In this document: piece after piece, positions 37,816-47,359 of the stretch
Position numbering within the stretch: the first letter of the stretch is position 1
Layout: every line of letters starts with the position of its first letter
NCBI RefSeq assembly: GCF_947495625.1
Contig: NZ_CANLZW010000004.1
Span: 1-64,000, forward strand
Origin: an uncultured Cocleimonas sp.
GTDB lineage: Bacteria; Pseudomonadota; Gammaproteobacteria; Thiotrichales; Thiotrichaceae
Direction of reading: 5' to 3'
Length of the DNA: 64,000 nt
Program-made: the position numbers and the translations under genes
Notes under the pieces: model-generated
Databases searched by the model: none
What the model was told of the DNA's origin: nothing
Seen by the model: the letters and a program-made list of their open reading frames with translations, nothing else

Positions 37816-37899
37816 TACGCGGTTTTCGCCGCGCCCTTCGGGTAGTCGTCGCTACTCTCCAACATTGTCTCGTTACACTCGGCTTGGCACTTTTTTATT
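37816..37899. repeat. GC-rich palindromic core between inverted G6 motifs
   Basis: About 84 bases, much richer in GC than the surroundings. It begins with CGCGG-TTTT-CGCCGCG, then CCCTTCGGG, then CTACTCTCC and CTCGTTACACTCGGC. It lies between convergent genes and is flanked by inverted motif copies, like a small non-autonomous element with terminal inverted repeats, or a terminator with an inserted loop. No coding capacity. Confidence 0.5.
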
Positions 37900-37919
37900 A
37901 AAGTAAGAGGGTGTGTGAC
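37900..37919 (+). repeat. G6-motif repeat copy 9, degenerate
   Basis: AAAGTAAGAGGGTGTGTGAC is a degenerate copy. Its reverse complement matches the copy at 37800 closely (ACACACCC then TACTTT, with two C/T differences), so the two can pair. It lies 50 bases beyond the ppsA stop. Confidence 0.6.
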
Positions 37920-37969
37920 TGTCTGTTTATTTAGTTAATTATATTGGGCCAACCTGTTGGTAGATACTG

Positions 37970-40342
37970 CTATTTAGCAGCTAAACGCTTCCAGGTTTCA
38001 ATAACGGTATCAGGATTTAACGAAACACTGTCAATGCCTTTCTTCATTAACCATTCTGCTAGATCAGGATGATCTGATGGTCCCTGACCACAAATACCTA
38101 CGTATTTACCTTGTTTCTTTGCCGCTTTGATAGCCATCTTCAGCATCTTCTTGACGGCAGGATTACGCTCATCGAAGCTTTCTGCAACCAGACCAGAATC
38201 ACGATCTAATCCCAAAGTAAGCTGGGTCATATCATTAGATCCAATGGAGAAACCATCGAAATACTCAAGGAATTGTTTGGCTAGCACTGCATTCGAGGGT
38301 AATTCACACATCATAATATGACGTAAACCATTTTCACCACGACCTAAGCCATTCGCTGCAAGCAACTCTGTGACACTTTTCGCTTCTTCCAGAGTACGTA
38401 CAAATGGAATCATTACTTCGATATTGGTCAGCCCCATCACATCACGGACATACTTAATCGCTTCACATTCCATTTCAAAACATGGTCGGAACGTTTCATC
38501 GATATAGCGCGCCGCACCACGGAAACCAATCATTGGATTTTCTTCGTGTGGCTCGTAGTCTGTGCCACCAATTAAGTTGGCGTACTCATTCGATTTAAAG
38601 TCTGACATTCGAAGAATCACAGGCTTTGGCGCAAACGCCGCTGCAAGTGTTGAAACACCTTCGATTATTTTTTGCACAAAGAAATCTCTTGGGCTTTCAT
38701 AAGCCACGATTTTAGGTGCGATAATTGCTTTAAGTTCTTCAGATTGCTGATCATATTCAAGTAAAGCACGCGGATGAATACCGATCATATTATTGATAAT
38801 GAATTCCATACGAGCCAGACCAATACCCTCATTCGGCAGCTGGCAGAAATCGAATGCACGTTCTGGATTACCCACATTCATCATGACTTTCAAATCAAGT
38901 TCAGGCATCGTATTGATTTCGGTTTTAGTCACTTCGAAATCCACTAAGCCTTGATAGGTATAACCCGTGTCGCCTTCCGCACAGGAAACCGTAACATCGG
39001 TATTGTCAGTGATTGTTTTAGTCGCATCACCGCAACCTACAACGGCTGGAACACCTAGCTCGCGAGCGATAATTGCTGCATGACAGGTACGACCACCACG
39101 ATTAGTCACAATCGCTGATGCGCGTTTCATGATTGGTTCCCAGTCGGGATCCGTCATATCAGTGACTAACACATCACCCGGTTGAATCTGATCCATATCG
39201 TCCAGACTCATGATAATTTTAGCTTTACCCGCACCGACGCGAGAACCAATAGAACGGCCTTCAGCAATAATCTCTGCCGCATCTCTACTTGCTTTATTTA
39301 ATGCGAATCTTTCAACCACATTGGTTGCCTGGCTTTGTACTGTTTCTGGACGTGCCTGCACGATATACAAACCACCGTCATTGCCATCTAATGCCCACTC
39401 TATATCCATTGGACGTTTATAGTGTTTTTCGATAGTCATTGCCTGGCGTGCCAGTTCCTCTACCTGAGCATCTGTAATACAATATTTTGTCTGTTTTGAT
39501 TCTTCAACATCGATAATCTTGACCGGCTCTTCGCCACCGATGTCATAGATCATTTCTATTTTTTTACTACCTAAGGTACGACCAAGAACTGCCGGTTTAT
39601 TGTCTGTTAGGTTCTGTTTGTAAACGTAGAATTCATCAGGGTTTACAGCGCCCTGCACGACCATTTCACCCAAACCATAACTACCCGTTACAAACACAAC
39701 TTTGTCGCAACCAGATTCAGTATCCAGTGTAAACATCACGCCACTGGCTGCAATATCCGAACGTACCATCTTCTGGATGCCCGCAGATAAAGCTACACCT
39801 GCATGATCAAAGTTCTGATGAACACGGTATGAGATAGCGCGATCTGTAAATAATGAAGCGAATACTTTACGAATCGCCACTTTGATATCGTCAATTCCAG
39901 AAACATTTAAGAACGTTTCTTGTTGTCCTGCAAATGATGCATCTGGCAAATCTTCAGCGGTTGCTGATGAACGTACCGCCCATGAAACTTCTTCACCGTA
40001 TTGCCCAACGAGTTTTTCATATGCTTCGTTAATGTCTTTTTCCAGATCGTCCTGTAATGGGATTTCCATAATCCAGTCACGAATCTGTTTACCGGTTCTA
40101 GCTAAATCTTCAAGATTATCTACATCAAGTTCATCCAATAAAGCATTGATTCTATTGCCAAGATCTTCATGCTCAAGAAACCCTCGATAGGCATCTGCTG
40201 TTGTTGCAAATCCACCTGGTACATTTACGCCTAAATTACCAAGGTTTTGTATCATCTCTCCGAGAGAGGCATTCTTGCCCCCTACTCTGTCAATATCATT
40301 TATGCCAAGTTGATCTAACCAGATCACATTGTAGGTATTCAT
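37970..40342 (-). CDS. ppsA: Phosphoenolpyruvate synthase
   Basis: Makes PEP from pyruvate, ATP and water for gluconeogenesis. The 790-residue protein has the N-terminal ATP-grasp domain starting [12 protein letters not shown], the [20 protein letters not shown] loop, the phosphohistidine in [15 protein letters not shown] near residue 425, and the C-terminal PEP barrel with [17 protein letters not shown]. It lies 23 bases downstream of its regulator gene ppsR. Together with malic enzyme it links C4 acids to sugar synthesis. Confidence 0.97.
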   Translation of the reverse strand: MNTYNVIWLDQLGINDIDRVGGKNASLGEMIQNLGNLGVNVPGGFATTADAYRGFLEHEDLGNRINALLDELDVDNLEDLARTGKQIRDWIMEIPLQDDLEKDINEAYEKLVGQYGEEVSWAVRSSATAEDLPDASFAGQQETFLNVSGIDDIKVAIRKVFASLFTDRAISYRVHQNFDHAGVALSAGIQKMVRSDIAASGVMFTLDTESGCDKVVFVTGSYGLGEMVVQGAVNPDEFYVYKQNLTDNKPAVLGRTLGSKKIEMIYDIGGEEPVKIIDVEESKQTKYCITDAQVEELARQAMTIEKHYKRPMDIEWALDGNDGGLYIVQARPETVQSQATNVVERFALNKASRDAAEIIAEGRSIGSRVGAGKAKIIMSLDDMDQIQPGDVLVTDMTDPDWEPIMKRASAIVTNRGGRTCHAAIIARELGVPAVVGCGDATKTITDNTDVTVSCAEGDTGYTYQGLVDFEVTKTEINTMPELDLKVMMNVGNPERAFDFCQLPNEGIGLARMEFIINNMIGIHPRALLEYDQQSEELKAIIAPKIVAYESPRDFFVQKIIEGVSTLAAAFAPKPVILRMSDFKSNEYANLIGGTDYEPHEENPMIGFRGAARYIDETFRPCFEMECEAIKYVRDVMGLTNIEVMIPFVRTLEEAKSVTELLAANGLGRGENGLRHIMMCELPSNAVLAKQFLEYFDGFSIGSNDMTQLTLGLDRDSGLVAESFDERNPAVKKMLKMAIKAAKKQGKYVGICGQGPSDHPDLAEWLMKKGIDSVSLNPDTVIETWKRLAAK

Positions 40343-40365
40343 CTTTAGTATTCCTTAATTAAACT

Positions 40366-41217
40366 CTATATATCCTTCGAGGGGTGTAATGTAATTTTTT
40401 GTTTACCCTTAAACGTTTTAATGATTTGGGCAGCTAATTCTTCTATAGATCGTTTGGTAACGTCCATAGGCTCAAAGCCATACTTTTTATAAAGTTTGGT
40501 GGCTTTAGCAATTTCTTCTTTACAGGTTTTTAGTGATGAATAATCACTGTTTGGTATTCTCTTTTCTCTTATCTGCTTCAGTCGTTTTGCTTTTATTGAG
40601 GTTGCAAATATCTTGTGCTTATTATCCAGTAATATCTGAGGTAACTCGTTTCTTTCAAAGTCATCTTCGGTAATTGGATAATTGGCTACTTTAATACCAA
40701 ATTTTAATGCTAAATACAGTGACGTGGGCGTTTTGCCCGATCTTGAAACGCCGATGATAATGATATCTGCCTGATCGATGGTTTTTAACACCATTGCATC
40801 ATCGTGTTTTAAGGTGAAATTTAGTGCGTCGATTCGTGCATCATAGGTTTTATGATTGATCATGCCGTGGCTTAAACCCGATTCACGGGTAGGCTCAGTA
40901 TGCAAATCGTGGCCTATTTTATCCAGGAAGCTTTCGAATATTTCGTAATAATGACAGTTCGCTGATGCGAGAATATTATTTACATTGGTTTCTGGCATGG
41001 TTGCAAAAACCAGCGGTTTAAAGCCTTGTGCTTCTCCGACTTCATAGATTTCATCTGCGAGTTCGCGCGCTTTATCTTCACTATCTACAAACGAACGTTG
41101 ATGATAGGTAAACTCTAAATGTGGGAATTGTGAAAGTAAGCTGTGCGCCATTGTCTCAGCGGTAATACCGGTACTTTCTGAGACGATAAAAACAGATCGC
41201 TGACGACTATTTATCAT
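40366..41217 (-). CDS. ppsR: PEP synthase regulatory protein (kinase and pyrophosphorylase)
   Basis: A 283-residue DUF299 protein that inactivates PpsA by ADP-dependent threonine phosphorylation and reactivates it by Pi-dependent removal. The N-terminal VFIVSESTGITAETMA and the P-loop GVSRSGKTPTSLYLA (about 152-166) are conserved. In E. coli the two genes are divergent; here ppsR precedes ppsA in one operon. Confidence 0.94.
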   Translation of the reverse strand: MINSRQRSVFIVSESTGITAETMAHSLLSQFPHLEFTYHQRSFVDSEDKARELADEIYEVGEAQGFKPLVFATMPETNVNNILASANCHYYEIFESFLDKIGHDLHTEPTRESGLSHGMINHKTYDARIDALNFTLKHDDAMVLKTIDQADIIIIGVSRSGKTPTSLYLALKFGIKVANYPITEDDFERNELPQILLDNKHKIFATSIKAKRLKQIREKRIPNSDYSSLKTCKEEIAKATKLYKKYGFEPMDVTKRSIEELAAQIIKTFKGKQKITLHPSKDI

Positions 41218-41491
41218 TTACTTTTCCATTTATAAGCAACAAGTCTAAGCATCAAGTAGATGTCCCATGAAGTTTTGATGACAGATTATAAACTGATAAG
41301 CATTAAGAATATACAGTCGAAGTACAGGCGGAATATCACTTGTGACCTTTGAATTTTAAATTCTTATATTAGGATTTACTTATTATTTAAAAGGAGTGAT
41401 AAAAACCATTTTCAACATACCAAAAACTAATAATTGGACATTTTAATCATTTACGTGTTTAATATTAAGTTCCCGCTAAGAAGAGATATAC
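41218..41491. other. Divergent gap between ppsR and the LysR gene
   Basis: 274 bases, AT-rich, probably with promoters for both directions. I see no G6 motif and no strong palindrome. An AAGGAGTGA stretch at 41391-41399 is not placed to serve a gene. Confidence 0.4.
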
Positions 41492-42436
41492 ATGACCACT
41501 ATATACTATAAGCAAAATAGGCTTAAAAAATTACGTGCCTTCTGTCAGGTGGCGAAACATGGCAGTGTAACAAAAGCTGCTGAAAAATTATTCGCCAGCC
41601 AACCAACAGTATCGCTACAGATTCAAGCGCTAGAAAGAGAGATGGAAGTATCTCTGTTTGAGCGTAACGGACCACAAATAATGCTGACCGTTGAAGGTAA
41701 AATCCTTTACGATCTTGCTGAACCATTGGTACAGAATGTTGATCATCTCCATGAAACGTTTAGTGCGCATTGTGGCAATTTAAGTACGGGCGAATTATCT
41801 ATTGCAGCTGGAGAGTCTACAATACTCTATGTATTACCAGAACCAGTTCAAAAATTTACTACAGAATACCCTGGTATTAAATTACGTTTAGCAAATGAAA
41901 CAGGTCGTGATGGTCTGGAAATGCTTAGAAACAACGACATAGATATCGCTATTGGTTCTATGCTTGAAATACCAGATGATATCGAATACAAGCCGATTGT
42001 TTCGTACAACCCTGTATTAATCGCACCAAAAGATCACCCTTTATCAAAATTAAAAACACTGGCTCTTTCAGATATCAGCCCTTACGGATTGATATTACCT
42101 CCACGTCATTTAAGTACCTGGCGTATTGTTAAAATGGTATTCGCGCAAAACAATACTAATTACAAAGTGAGCCTTGAAGCTGGCGGATGGGAAGTCATCA
42201 AGCAGTATGTAAAAATTGGAATGGGCGTTTCTATTGTTACTGATGTTTGCTTAACAGCAGAGGATAGAAAAGATCTTACTGTATTGCCACTGGATAAATA
42301 TTTCCCTAAGCGTAGCTACGGTATCGTGACTCGCAAAGGCAAATTCCTGTCTACTCCTGCTGAGCGCTTTATCGATATTATGAATGACTGTTTTGTTCCT
42401 AGTGAAGCAAAAGAGAAAGAAAAAGAAAAAGTATAA
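41492..42436 (+). CDS. LysR-family transcriptional regulator, CysB/Cbl-like
   Basis: A 314-residue LysR protein. The N-terminal helix-turn-helix reads AFCQVAKHGSVTKAAEKLF then SQPTVSLQIQALE; the effector domain has IAAGESTILYVLPEPV and a GWEVIKQYVKIGMGVSIVTD segment similar to CysB and Cbl. Ligand and targets are not visible. It is divergent from ppsR-ppsA and might regulate it. The C-terminal tail is an acidic-basic AKEKEKEKV. A G6-motif terminator follows by 25 bases. Confidence 0.85.
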   Translation: MTTIYYKQNRLKKLRAFCQVAKHGSVTKAAEKLFASQPTVSLQIQALEREMEVSLFERNGPQIMLTVEGKILYDLAEPLVQNVDHLHETFSAHCGNLSTGELSIAAGESTILYVLPEPVQKFTTEYPGIKLRLANETGRDGLEMLRNNDIDIAIGSMLEIPDDIEYKPIVSYNPVLIAPKDHPLSKLKTLALSDISPYGLILPPRHLSTWRIVKMVFAQNNTNYKVSLEAGGWEVIKQYVKIGMGVSIVTDVCLTAEDRKDLTVLPLDKYFPKRSYGIVTRKGKFLSTPAERFIDIMNDCFVPSEAKEKEKEKV

Positions 42437-42460
42437 CGATAGAAAATTATAAGAAATTAA

Positions 42461-42476
42461 GTCACCCCCCTACTTT
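42461..42476 (-). repeat. G6-motif repeat copy 10, exact, within a terminator
   Basis: An exact copy on the minus strand starting 25 bases after the LysR gene stop. Together with the following TAGGGGG it makes the terminator at 42466-42492. Confidence 0.9.
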
Positions 42477-42492
42477 TAGGGGGTTTTTTTTT
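42466..42492 (+). terminator. Intrinsic terminator built from the G6 motif
   Basis: CCCCCTA (42466-42472) pairs with TAGGGGG (42477-42483) over a CTTT loop and is followed by nine T residues. The left arm and loop are the motif; only the short right arm and T run are extra. It ends the LysR transcript before the cytochrome gene. Confidence 0.9.
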
Positions 42493-42591
42493 GTGTTTAT
42501 ATTAATCATTTCAAATCAACATTTATCACAGCAGTCATATACTATTTAGTCTATAAATAAGTAATCGATCACTGAGTTGGGATAGATTTAA

Positions 42592-43503
42592 ATGTATGTA
42601 CTGAAGACTTTCATTGCCGTAACTGTCATATTCTTTGCGGTTACTATTTTCGCCGACGAAAATGACCAAACTAAACAAGCATCATCATCGTTAACTAAAG
42701 CATCAAAACTATTCGATCAACACTGTAAGGTCTGTCATGGCTTAACAGGTGGTATGAATATGGAAAAAAGAATTGCTCCGCCAATAGCTGGGGTTAGAAT
42801 GCATTATCTCAGCGTACATAAAGACAGAGACTCATTTGTAAATGCAGTGACCACCTGGTTAGAAAAACCTGATGCTAGTAAAAGCCTGATGCCGGGGGCG
42901 ATTAGACATTTTAATTTGATGCCTCCAATTTCAGTACCCAAAGAAGACGCAAAAAGTATTGCGGCATATATATTCGATGGAAAACTCGAAGCACCTGAAG
43001 GCTATCAAGCGCATTACCAGCAAATGCATGGTGATAATCAAGGCAATGGCAATCAGCAAAATACTAAAGAAAAAGCTAGTAACAATAGTAATAAAGCAAA
43101 CCAACAATCAGCGCAAATAGAACTCAGAACTTTAGCCCGTCATTTGAGATTACCTCCACCACAGTTATATCAATTAAAACTAAGTGACGAGCAAATTACT
43201 AAAATAAAAGAACTAATTGTAGAAAAAGAAGTGATCATGCAACCGCTGCGTGAAGAGGTTTTGGAGTTCAACCAGCAATTAAACACAATGGACTCACGCT
43301 CTCCGAGTTATAAAGCCGACATCTTTGCTTTAGCAGATGTGAATGCTAAACGTGTTGAACAAATGGTTGTAGAAAGTGGCGAGATGCGTATGAAAATTGA
43401 AGCCGTTTTAGATCAACAACAATACAGCCAATTGATGTCATTTCGCGAGCAATTAAAAGAAAGACAAAAACAGCGTTTGAAACAACGCATGCAGAGAAAT
43501 TAA
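42592..43503 (+). CDS. Cytochrome c fused to an LTxxQ/Spy-like domain
   Basis: A 303-residue secreted protein. A signal peptide (residues 1-21, cleavage near FADEN) precedes a class I cytochrome c domain with Cys45, Cys48 and His49 in HCKVCHGLTGG, and a later Met in a MPGAIRHFNLMPP stretch as possible sixth ligand. After a Gln/Asn-rich linker (about 145-170) comes a helical domain (about 190-300) with LKLSDEQITKIKELI and ALADVNAKRVEQMV, resembling the periplasmic Spy/CpxP/CnrX LTxxQ family. Such a fusion suggests redox sensing or periplasmic protection. Function not known. Confidence 0.7.
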   Translation: MYVLKTFIAVTVIFFAVTIFADENDQTKQASSSLTKASKLFDQHCKVCHGLTGGMNMEKRIAPPIAGVRMHYLSVHKDRDSFVNAVTTWLEKPDASKSLMPGAIRHFNLMPPISVPKEDAKSIAAYIFDGKLEAPEGYQAHYQQMHGDNQGNGNQQNTKEKASNNSNKANQQSAQIELRTLARHLRLPPPQLYQLKLSDEQITKIKELIVEKEVIMQPLREEVLEFNQQLNTMDSRSPSYKADIFALADVNAKRVEQMVVESGEMRMKIEAVLDQQQYSQLMSFREQLKERQKQRLKQRMQRN

Positions 43504-43543
43504 TTAGTCTCTATTGAATAATCATAGATAGATTAATCGTTAA

Positions 43544-43559
43544 GACACCCCCCTACTTT
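43544..43559 (-). repeat. G6-motif repeat copy 11, within a terminator
   Basis: A 15/16 match on the minus strand 41 bases after the cytochrome gene, forming the left part of the terminator at 43551-43572. Confidence 0.88.
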
Positions 43560-43572
43560 TAGGGCTTTTTTT
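43551..43572 (+). terminator. Intrinsic terminator built from the G6 motif
   Basis: CCCTA (43551-43555) pairs with TAGGG (43560-43564) over CTTT and is followed by C and seven T residues. It lies between the convergent cytochrome and pyrD genes. A second GGGGC plus T7 follows immediately. Confidence 0.8.
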
Positions 43573-43584
43573 ATGGGGCTTTTT

Positions 43585-44667
43585 TTATGTTTTAGGCTCT
43601 GGCTCTGTTTCTGCCTCTGCCTTATTCTCATTATATTTGTGATTATTAATAGCATCTGATTCAAGAATCTCTCGAATTAATCCCGGTCCTTCGTAGATAA
43701 AACCTGTGTAAATTTGAACCAAAGATGCGCCAGCATTTAATTTATCTTCCGCATCTTTAGCGGAAGAAATTCCACCAACACCGATAATGGGCACCTGCCC
43801 TTTTAAATACTTGTGAAATTCTGCAATGATTTTCGTAGATTGTACTTTAACAGGATCACCACTTAATCCGCCTGCTTCATTCCCATGAGCCAATCCTTTA
43901 ACCGCTTCACGTGACAGAGTCGTATTAGTTGCTATTAAACCGTCCATATTATTAGCTAAGATAGATTCAGCCACTGCTTCAACTTCTTTTTCAGTCAGGT
44001 CGGGGGCAACTTTGATCGCTACTGGCACATATTTTTTGTGCTCTAAAGCCAGTTTCATCTGCTCATTTTTTATCGCCGACAATAATCCATTGAGCTCATC
44101 GCCGTATTGTAATGTTCTTAGCCCTGGGGTATTGGGTGATGAAATATTAACGGTAATGTAATCAGCGTAGTAATAAGCTTGTCTCAAACCAATCAGATAA
44201 TCTTTGGTGGCATTTTCAACTTTGGTTTTGAGATTTTTACCAATATTAATACCAAGAACGCCATCAAAACCTTTACCTCTGGCGGTATTCACATTTTCAA
44301 TTAATTGATCGATACCGTCATTATTGAAACCCATTCTATTGATAATCGCATTGGCTTGCGGAATACGAAAAATTCGCGGTTTATCATTACCGGGTTGGGC
44401 CAGCGGCGTAACGGTACCGATTTCAATAAAGCCGAAACCTAAATTTGATAAAGCTTGAATATAATCACCATTTTTATCTAATCCCGCTGCTAAACCGACT
44501 CTGCTTGGAAATTCTATACCCATGACCTTTACGGGTTTAGTCTTTGCGCTTGATTTGAACAAAGTAAGTAAACCGAATTTGTTCACTAGAGATAATGCGG
44601 GAAGACTTAAATCATGAGCGACTTCGGGAGAAAATAGAAAAAGGATCTTTCGGATCAGCTTATACAT
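43585..44667 (-). CDS. pyrD: Dihydroorotate dehydrogenase (quinone), class 2
   Basis: Membrane-associated FMN enzyme oxidising dihydroorotate to orotate in pyrimidine synthesis. The 360-residue protein has the N-terminal amphipathic helices of class 2, VGLAAGLDKNGD, INRMGFNNDG, the ISSPNTPGLR segment with the catalytic Ser, and GVGGISSAKDAEDKLNAGA. The start is the ATG giving MYKLIRKILF; the frame extends two codons further to a TTG. The C-terminal tail after about residue 345 is acidic and repetitive (AEAETEPEPKT). Confidence 0.95.
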   Translation of the reverse strand: MYKLIRKILFLFSPEVAHDLSLPALSLVNKFGLLTLFKSSAKTKPVKVMGIEFPSRVGLAAGLDKNGDYIQALSNLGFGFIEIGTVTPLAQPGNDKPRIFRIPQANAIINRMGFNNDGIDQLIENVNTARGKGFDGVLGINIGKNLKTKVENATKDYLIGLRQAYYYADYITVNISSPNTPGLRTLQYGDELNGLLSAIKNEQMKLALEHKKYVPVAIKVAPDLTEKEVEAVAESILANNMDGLIATNTTLSREAVKGLAHGNEAGGLSGDPVKVQSTKIIAEFHKYLKGQVPIIGVGGISSAKDAEDKLNAGASLVQIYTGFIYEGPGLIREILESDAINNHKYNENKAEAETEPEPKT

Positions 44668-44836
44668 TAGCAATGAGCTTTTATTGGACTAGAGATGACA
44701 AGTTTAAAGTAGTCTTATTCAGGATAAAAGAAATTCTGACAAGTGAATATCAATCAAGCTATCTTACTGAATTTAGACCATTTTTTGAGTGCGTATGGAT
44801 GGCGTTATTCAGGACAAACTAAAGAATAAGTTAAAA

Positions 44837-45583
44837 TTAACGGCAACTTTTATCAACACCAAGAATATAGTTATCTTTAATGTTAATTTTGGCTGCAGTG
44901 GAACTACCTGAAAAGCCTCTGATATCATTATTTGTGAGTGCATTCGTAGCATCGCGTAACATTGGAATAGAGAGTGGTGTGTATGACCAATGCCATTTTT
45001 CTTCATTATATCCGTTGGGTCGGTTTTGGTTCTTAGCCGTATAAGGTCTTTTAAAACCATATTTAGCGGCATTCTTATTCATCCATTTGAACAAACGCAA
45101 ACCTTCACCGTAGGTAAACCAGCTATTATTGAAGGAGTTTATATCTATCTCAGTACCCCAATGGTGCCTTGACGTACCAGGCATAGAGCTAAACTTAAGA
45201 ATATTTAAAGCACGTGCTGATGCATTTAAATTTGCTCGACTTTTAGATTTCCACTTTCTTTCCCAGATATAGTGCTGGTTGGTAAAATTACGAGTCGCCG
45301 ATCTAATCACTATGTTAATGCCTTGTTTTTTCGCTGCAGCATGCATTTTACGAAAAGCATTAAACGTTTCTGTTCTTAAATAAAAACCTGAACGATTCGC
45401 ATATTTCTTGGGAACACGGGAAAAAGCTGGATGCTTGGAAGGTTGGAATTTACCGGTTAAATAATCAACGACCTGCTTATGCTCTAGCTTTTTAGATGCA
45501 TTGCTCGTATCAGCCGCACTGATGTAGCTCACACCAAAAATAAGGCTAGCGAGTACAAGATAATGAAAGATTCTTTTGATCAT
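44837..45583 (-). CDS. D-alanyl-D-alanine carboxypeptidase, VanY/M15B family
   Basis: A 248-residue exported peptidase likely trimming peptidoglycan stem peptides. After a signal peptide (about 1-23) comes the M15B domain with the zinc motif SRHHWGTEIDI (His and Asp) and the second metal motif EKWHWSYTP with its catalytic Glu and His. It lies between pyrD and the SpeE-like gene on the same strand. Confidence 0.88.
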   Translation of the reverse strand: MIKRIFHYLVLASLIFGVSYISAADTSNASKKLEHKQVVDYLTGKFQPSKHPAFSRVPKKYANRSGFYLRTETFNAFRKMHAAAKKQGINIVIRSATRNFTNQHYIWERKWKSKSRANLNASARALNILKFSSMPGTSRHHWGTEIDINSFNNSWFTYGEGLRLFKWMNKNAAKYGFKRPYTAKNQNRPNGYNEEKWHWSYTPLSIPMLRDATNALTNNDIRGFSGSSTAAKINIKDNYILGVDKSCR

Positions 45584-45640
45584 TTGTTAATTATATCATT
45601 AAGATATGTGATTGGTATCTCAGCTAGATTTTAAGTTCTT

Positions 45641-47170
45641 CTAAATTTTAAGGTCTTCTAAATAAAGCTGATAAAGTTTAGGTTCCATTATCGAATTCAC
45701 AGGAACATCAATTTTCTGAGTATCTTTCGGAAATACCATCGCTGCCTGCATAGTCTCTTGATTAATAAATCGTGTATCCACATTGAATTGAAAACTTTCA
45801 GGGATAGAAGTTCCCGCACTAGCGAGATTAAATCCCCAGATACCGAAAGATGGAATGGTTACGTGGTAGCTTAGCGTAGTATCAAACACAGAATCCAAGG
45901 TCTTTTCGATACCCCAGAAGGTTTTATGGGTGAAATATGGCGAAGAGCTTTGAGATACAACAAAGCCCTGATCAGACATACGCTTACGAATCATTCTGTA
46001 AAATTCACGCGAGTATAATTTGTTGATCGCCTCATTGTGCGGATCTGGCATATCGATAATGACTCTATCGTATAAAATTCCAGCCTGATTGATAAAACTG
46101 AATGCATCTTCGTTATAAACAGTGACTTTCTCATGTTTAAAACTGTTTTCATTGAGCTTGGTTAATATAGGCAGTGTCGAACTTATATCGGTCATTTCAG
46201 GATCAATATCGACCAAGTGAATCAACTTTACGTCATCGTATTTTAGCACTTCACGAATTGCCAAACCATCACCACCACCGAGAATTAATACATTATCTCT
46301 GCTGCCAGCAATGCTCATTAAAGGATGCACTAAAGACTCGTGATAACGGTATTCATCACGTGATGAGAACTGGATATGACCGTCGATATACAAACGATTT
46401 TCTTTATTAGACTCGGATTGTGTCACCACAATGCGTTGGTAAGGCGTTTGTTTTTTATAAATGATCTGATCAAAGTACAAATGCTTTTCTGCGAAGCTAC
46501 TGATTCTCGTGCCATATACAGTAAAGGCTGTGAGCATGATCAATACCGCAAAACTAATAGCTGTCATCAACCTAGGTCGAGAAAGATAATCACGGAAAAA
46601 ATGAATATTAATCAAAGCGGTAATGATATTTACCAGCCCAATTGCAAACGATGATTTCAATAAACCAAGATGTGGCAACAATAACAGTGGAAATGCAACA
46701 GCACCAATGAGTCCACCCACATAGTCTAATGACATTACATTGGCAATCGAATCACGCATGCTTTGTTTCTTCGCTAAAATACCGGTAAGAATCGGTATTT
46801 CCATTCCCACCAAGGCGCCGATGATAAATATCAGGCCGAACATTACCGTATCATATAAAGCCCGAACATAGGGAAATGACATCAACAACAATAAACTACT
46901 GATTCCACCAAATAGAGAGATGGCAATTTCAACGCTGATAAAGTTCTGTATTGCATTATCACCGAGCAGTTTCGATAAATACGAGCCGACACCCATGGAA
47001 AACATGAACAAGCCAATCGTCAATGAAAACTGATAAACACTGTTACCTAATAGATAACTAGAAACCGTACTAATGATTAGTTGATAAGCAATACCACAAA
47101 GCGCAACGATTAAAATCGAAAACAGCAGAATAGCGACTTGTTGTTTGGATATTTTTGAGTAGATATGCAA
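45641..47170 (-). CDS. speE: Membrane-bound spermidine synthase-like aminopropyltransferase
   Basis: A 509-residue protein. Residues 10-230 contain about seven transmembrane helices; residues 240-505 form a spermidine-synthase Rossmann domain with LILGGGDGLAIREVLKY, HLVDIDPEM, and the D-x-PDP motif in VIIDMPDPHNEAINKLYS. Such fused proteins use decarboxylated S-adenosylmethionine as aminopropyl donor, and a speD gene lies two genes upstream on the same strand. Substrate is not shown. The start at ATG 47170 gives MHIYSKIS. Confidence 0.85.
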   Translation of the reverse strand: MHIYSKISKQQVAILLFSILIVALCGIAYQLIISTVSSYLLGNSVYQFSLTIGLFMFSMGVGSYLSKLLGDNAIQNFISVEIAISLFGGISSLLLLMSFPYVRALYDTVMFGLIFIIGALVGMEIPILTGILAKKQSMRDSIANVMSLDYVGGLIGAVAFPLLLLPHLGLLKSSFAIGLVNIITALINIHFFRDYLSRPRLMTAISFAVLIMLTAFTVYGTRISSFAEKHLYFDQIIYKKQTPYQRIVVTQSESNKENRLYIDGHIQFSSRDEYRYHESLVHPLMSIAGSRDNVLILGGGDGLAIREVLKYDDVKLIHLVDIDPEMTDISSTLPILTKLNENSFKHEKVTVYNEDAFSFINQAGILYDRVIIDMPDPHNEAINKLYSREFYRMIRKRMSDQGFVVSQSSSPYFTHKTFWGIEKTLDSVFDTTLSYHVTIPSFGIWGFNLASAGTSIPESFQFNVDTRFINQETMQAAMVFPKDTQKIDVPVNSIMEPKLYQLYLEDLKI

Positions 47171-47271
47171 GATGGTAACCGCTGGAATGGAGTGTTAGTT
47201 TATAACTCTGTGACTAAGCCTCGAAATCACGAATCATTTGTATTGTAAAACAGCAATAGCTTAAACAAATA

Positions 47272-47319
47272 ACGCCTTTTTACACTCTAAATTATATATT
47301 CAGAGTAATAAAAAGGCGT
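47272..47319. terminator. Long hairpin between lipoprotein and speE-like genes
   Basis: ACGCCTTTTTA (47272-47282) pairs with TAAAAAGGCGT (47309-47319), with an inner ACTCT/AGAGT stem. It lies 40 bases after the lipoprotein gene and separates it from the speE-like gene; it has a T stretch within the arm in either direction. Confidence 0.65.
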
Positions 47320-47359
47320 CATAGAGCAATTGTAAATAAATTATTTACTCGTTTTGTTT

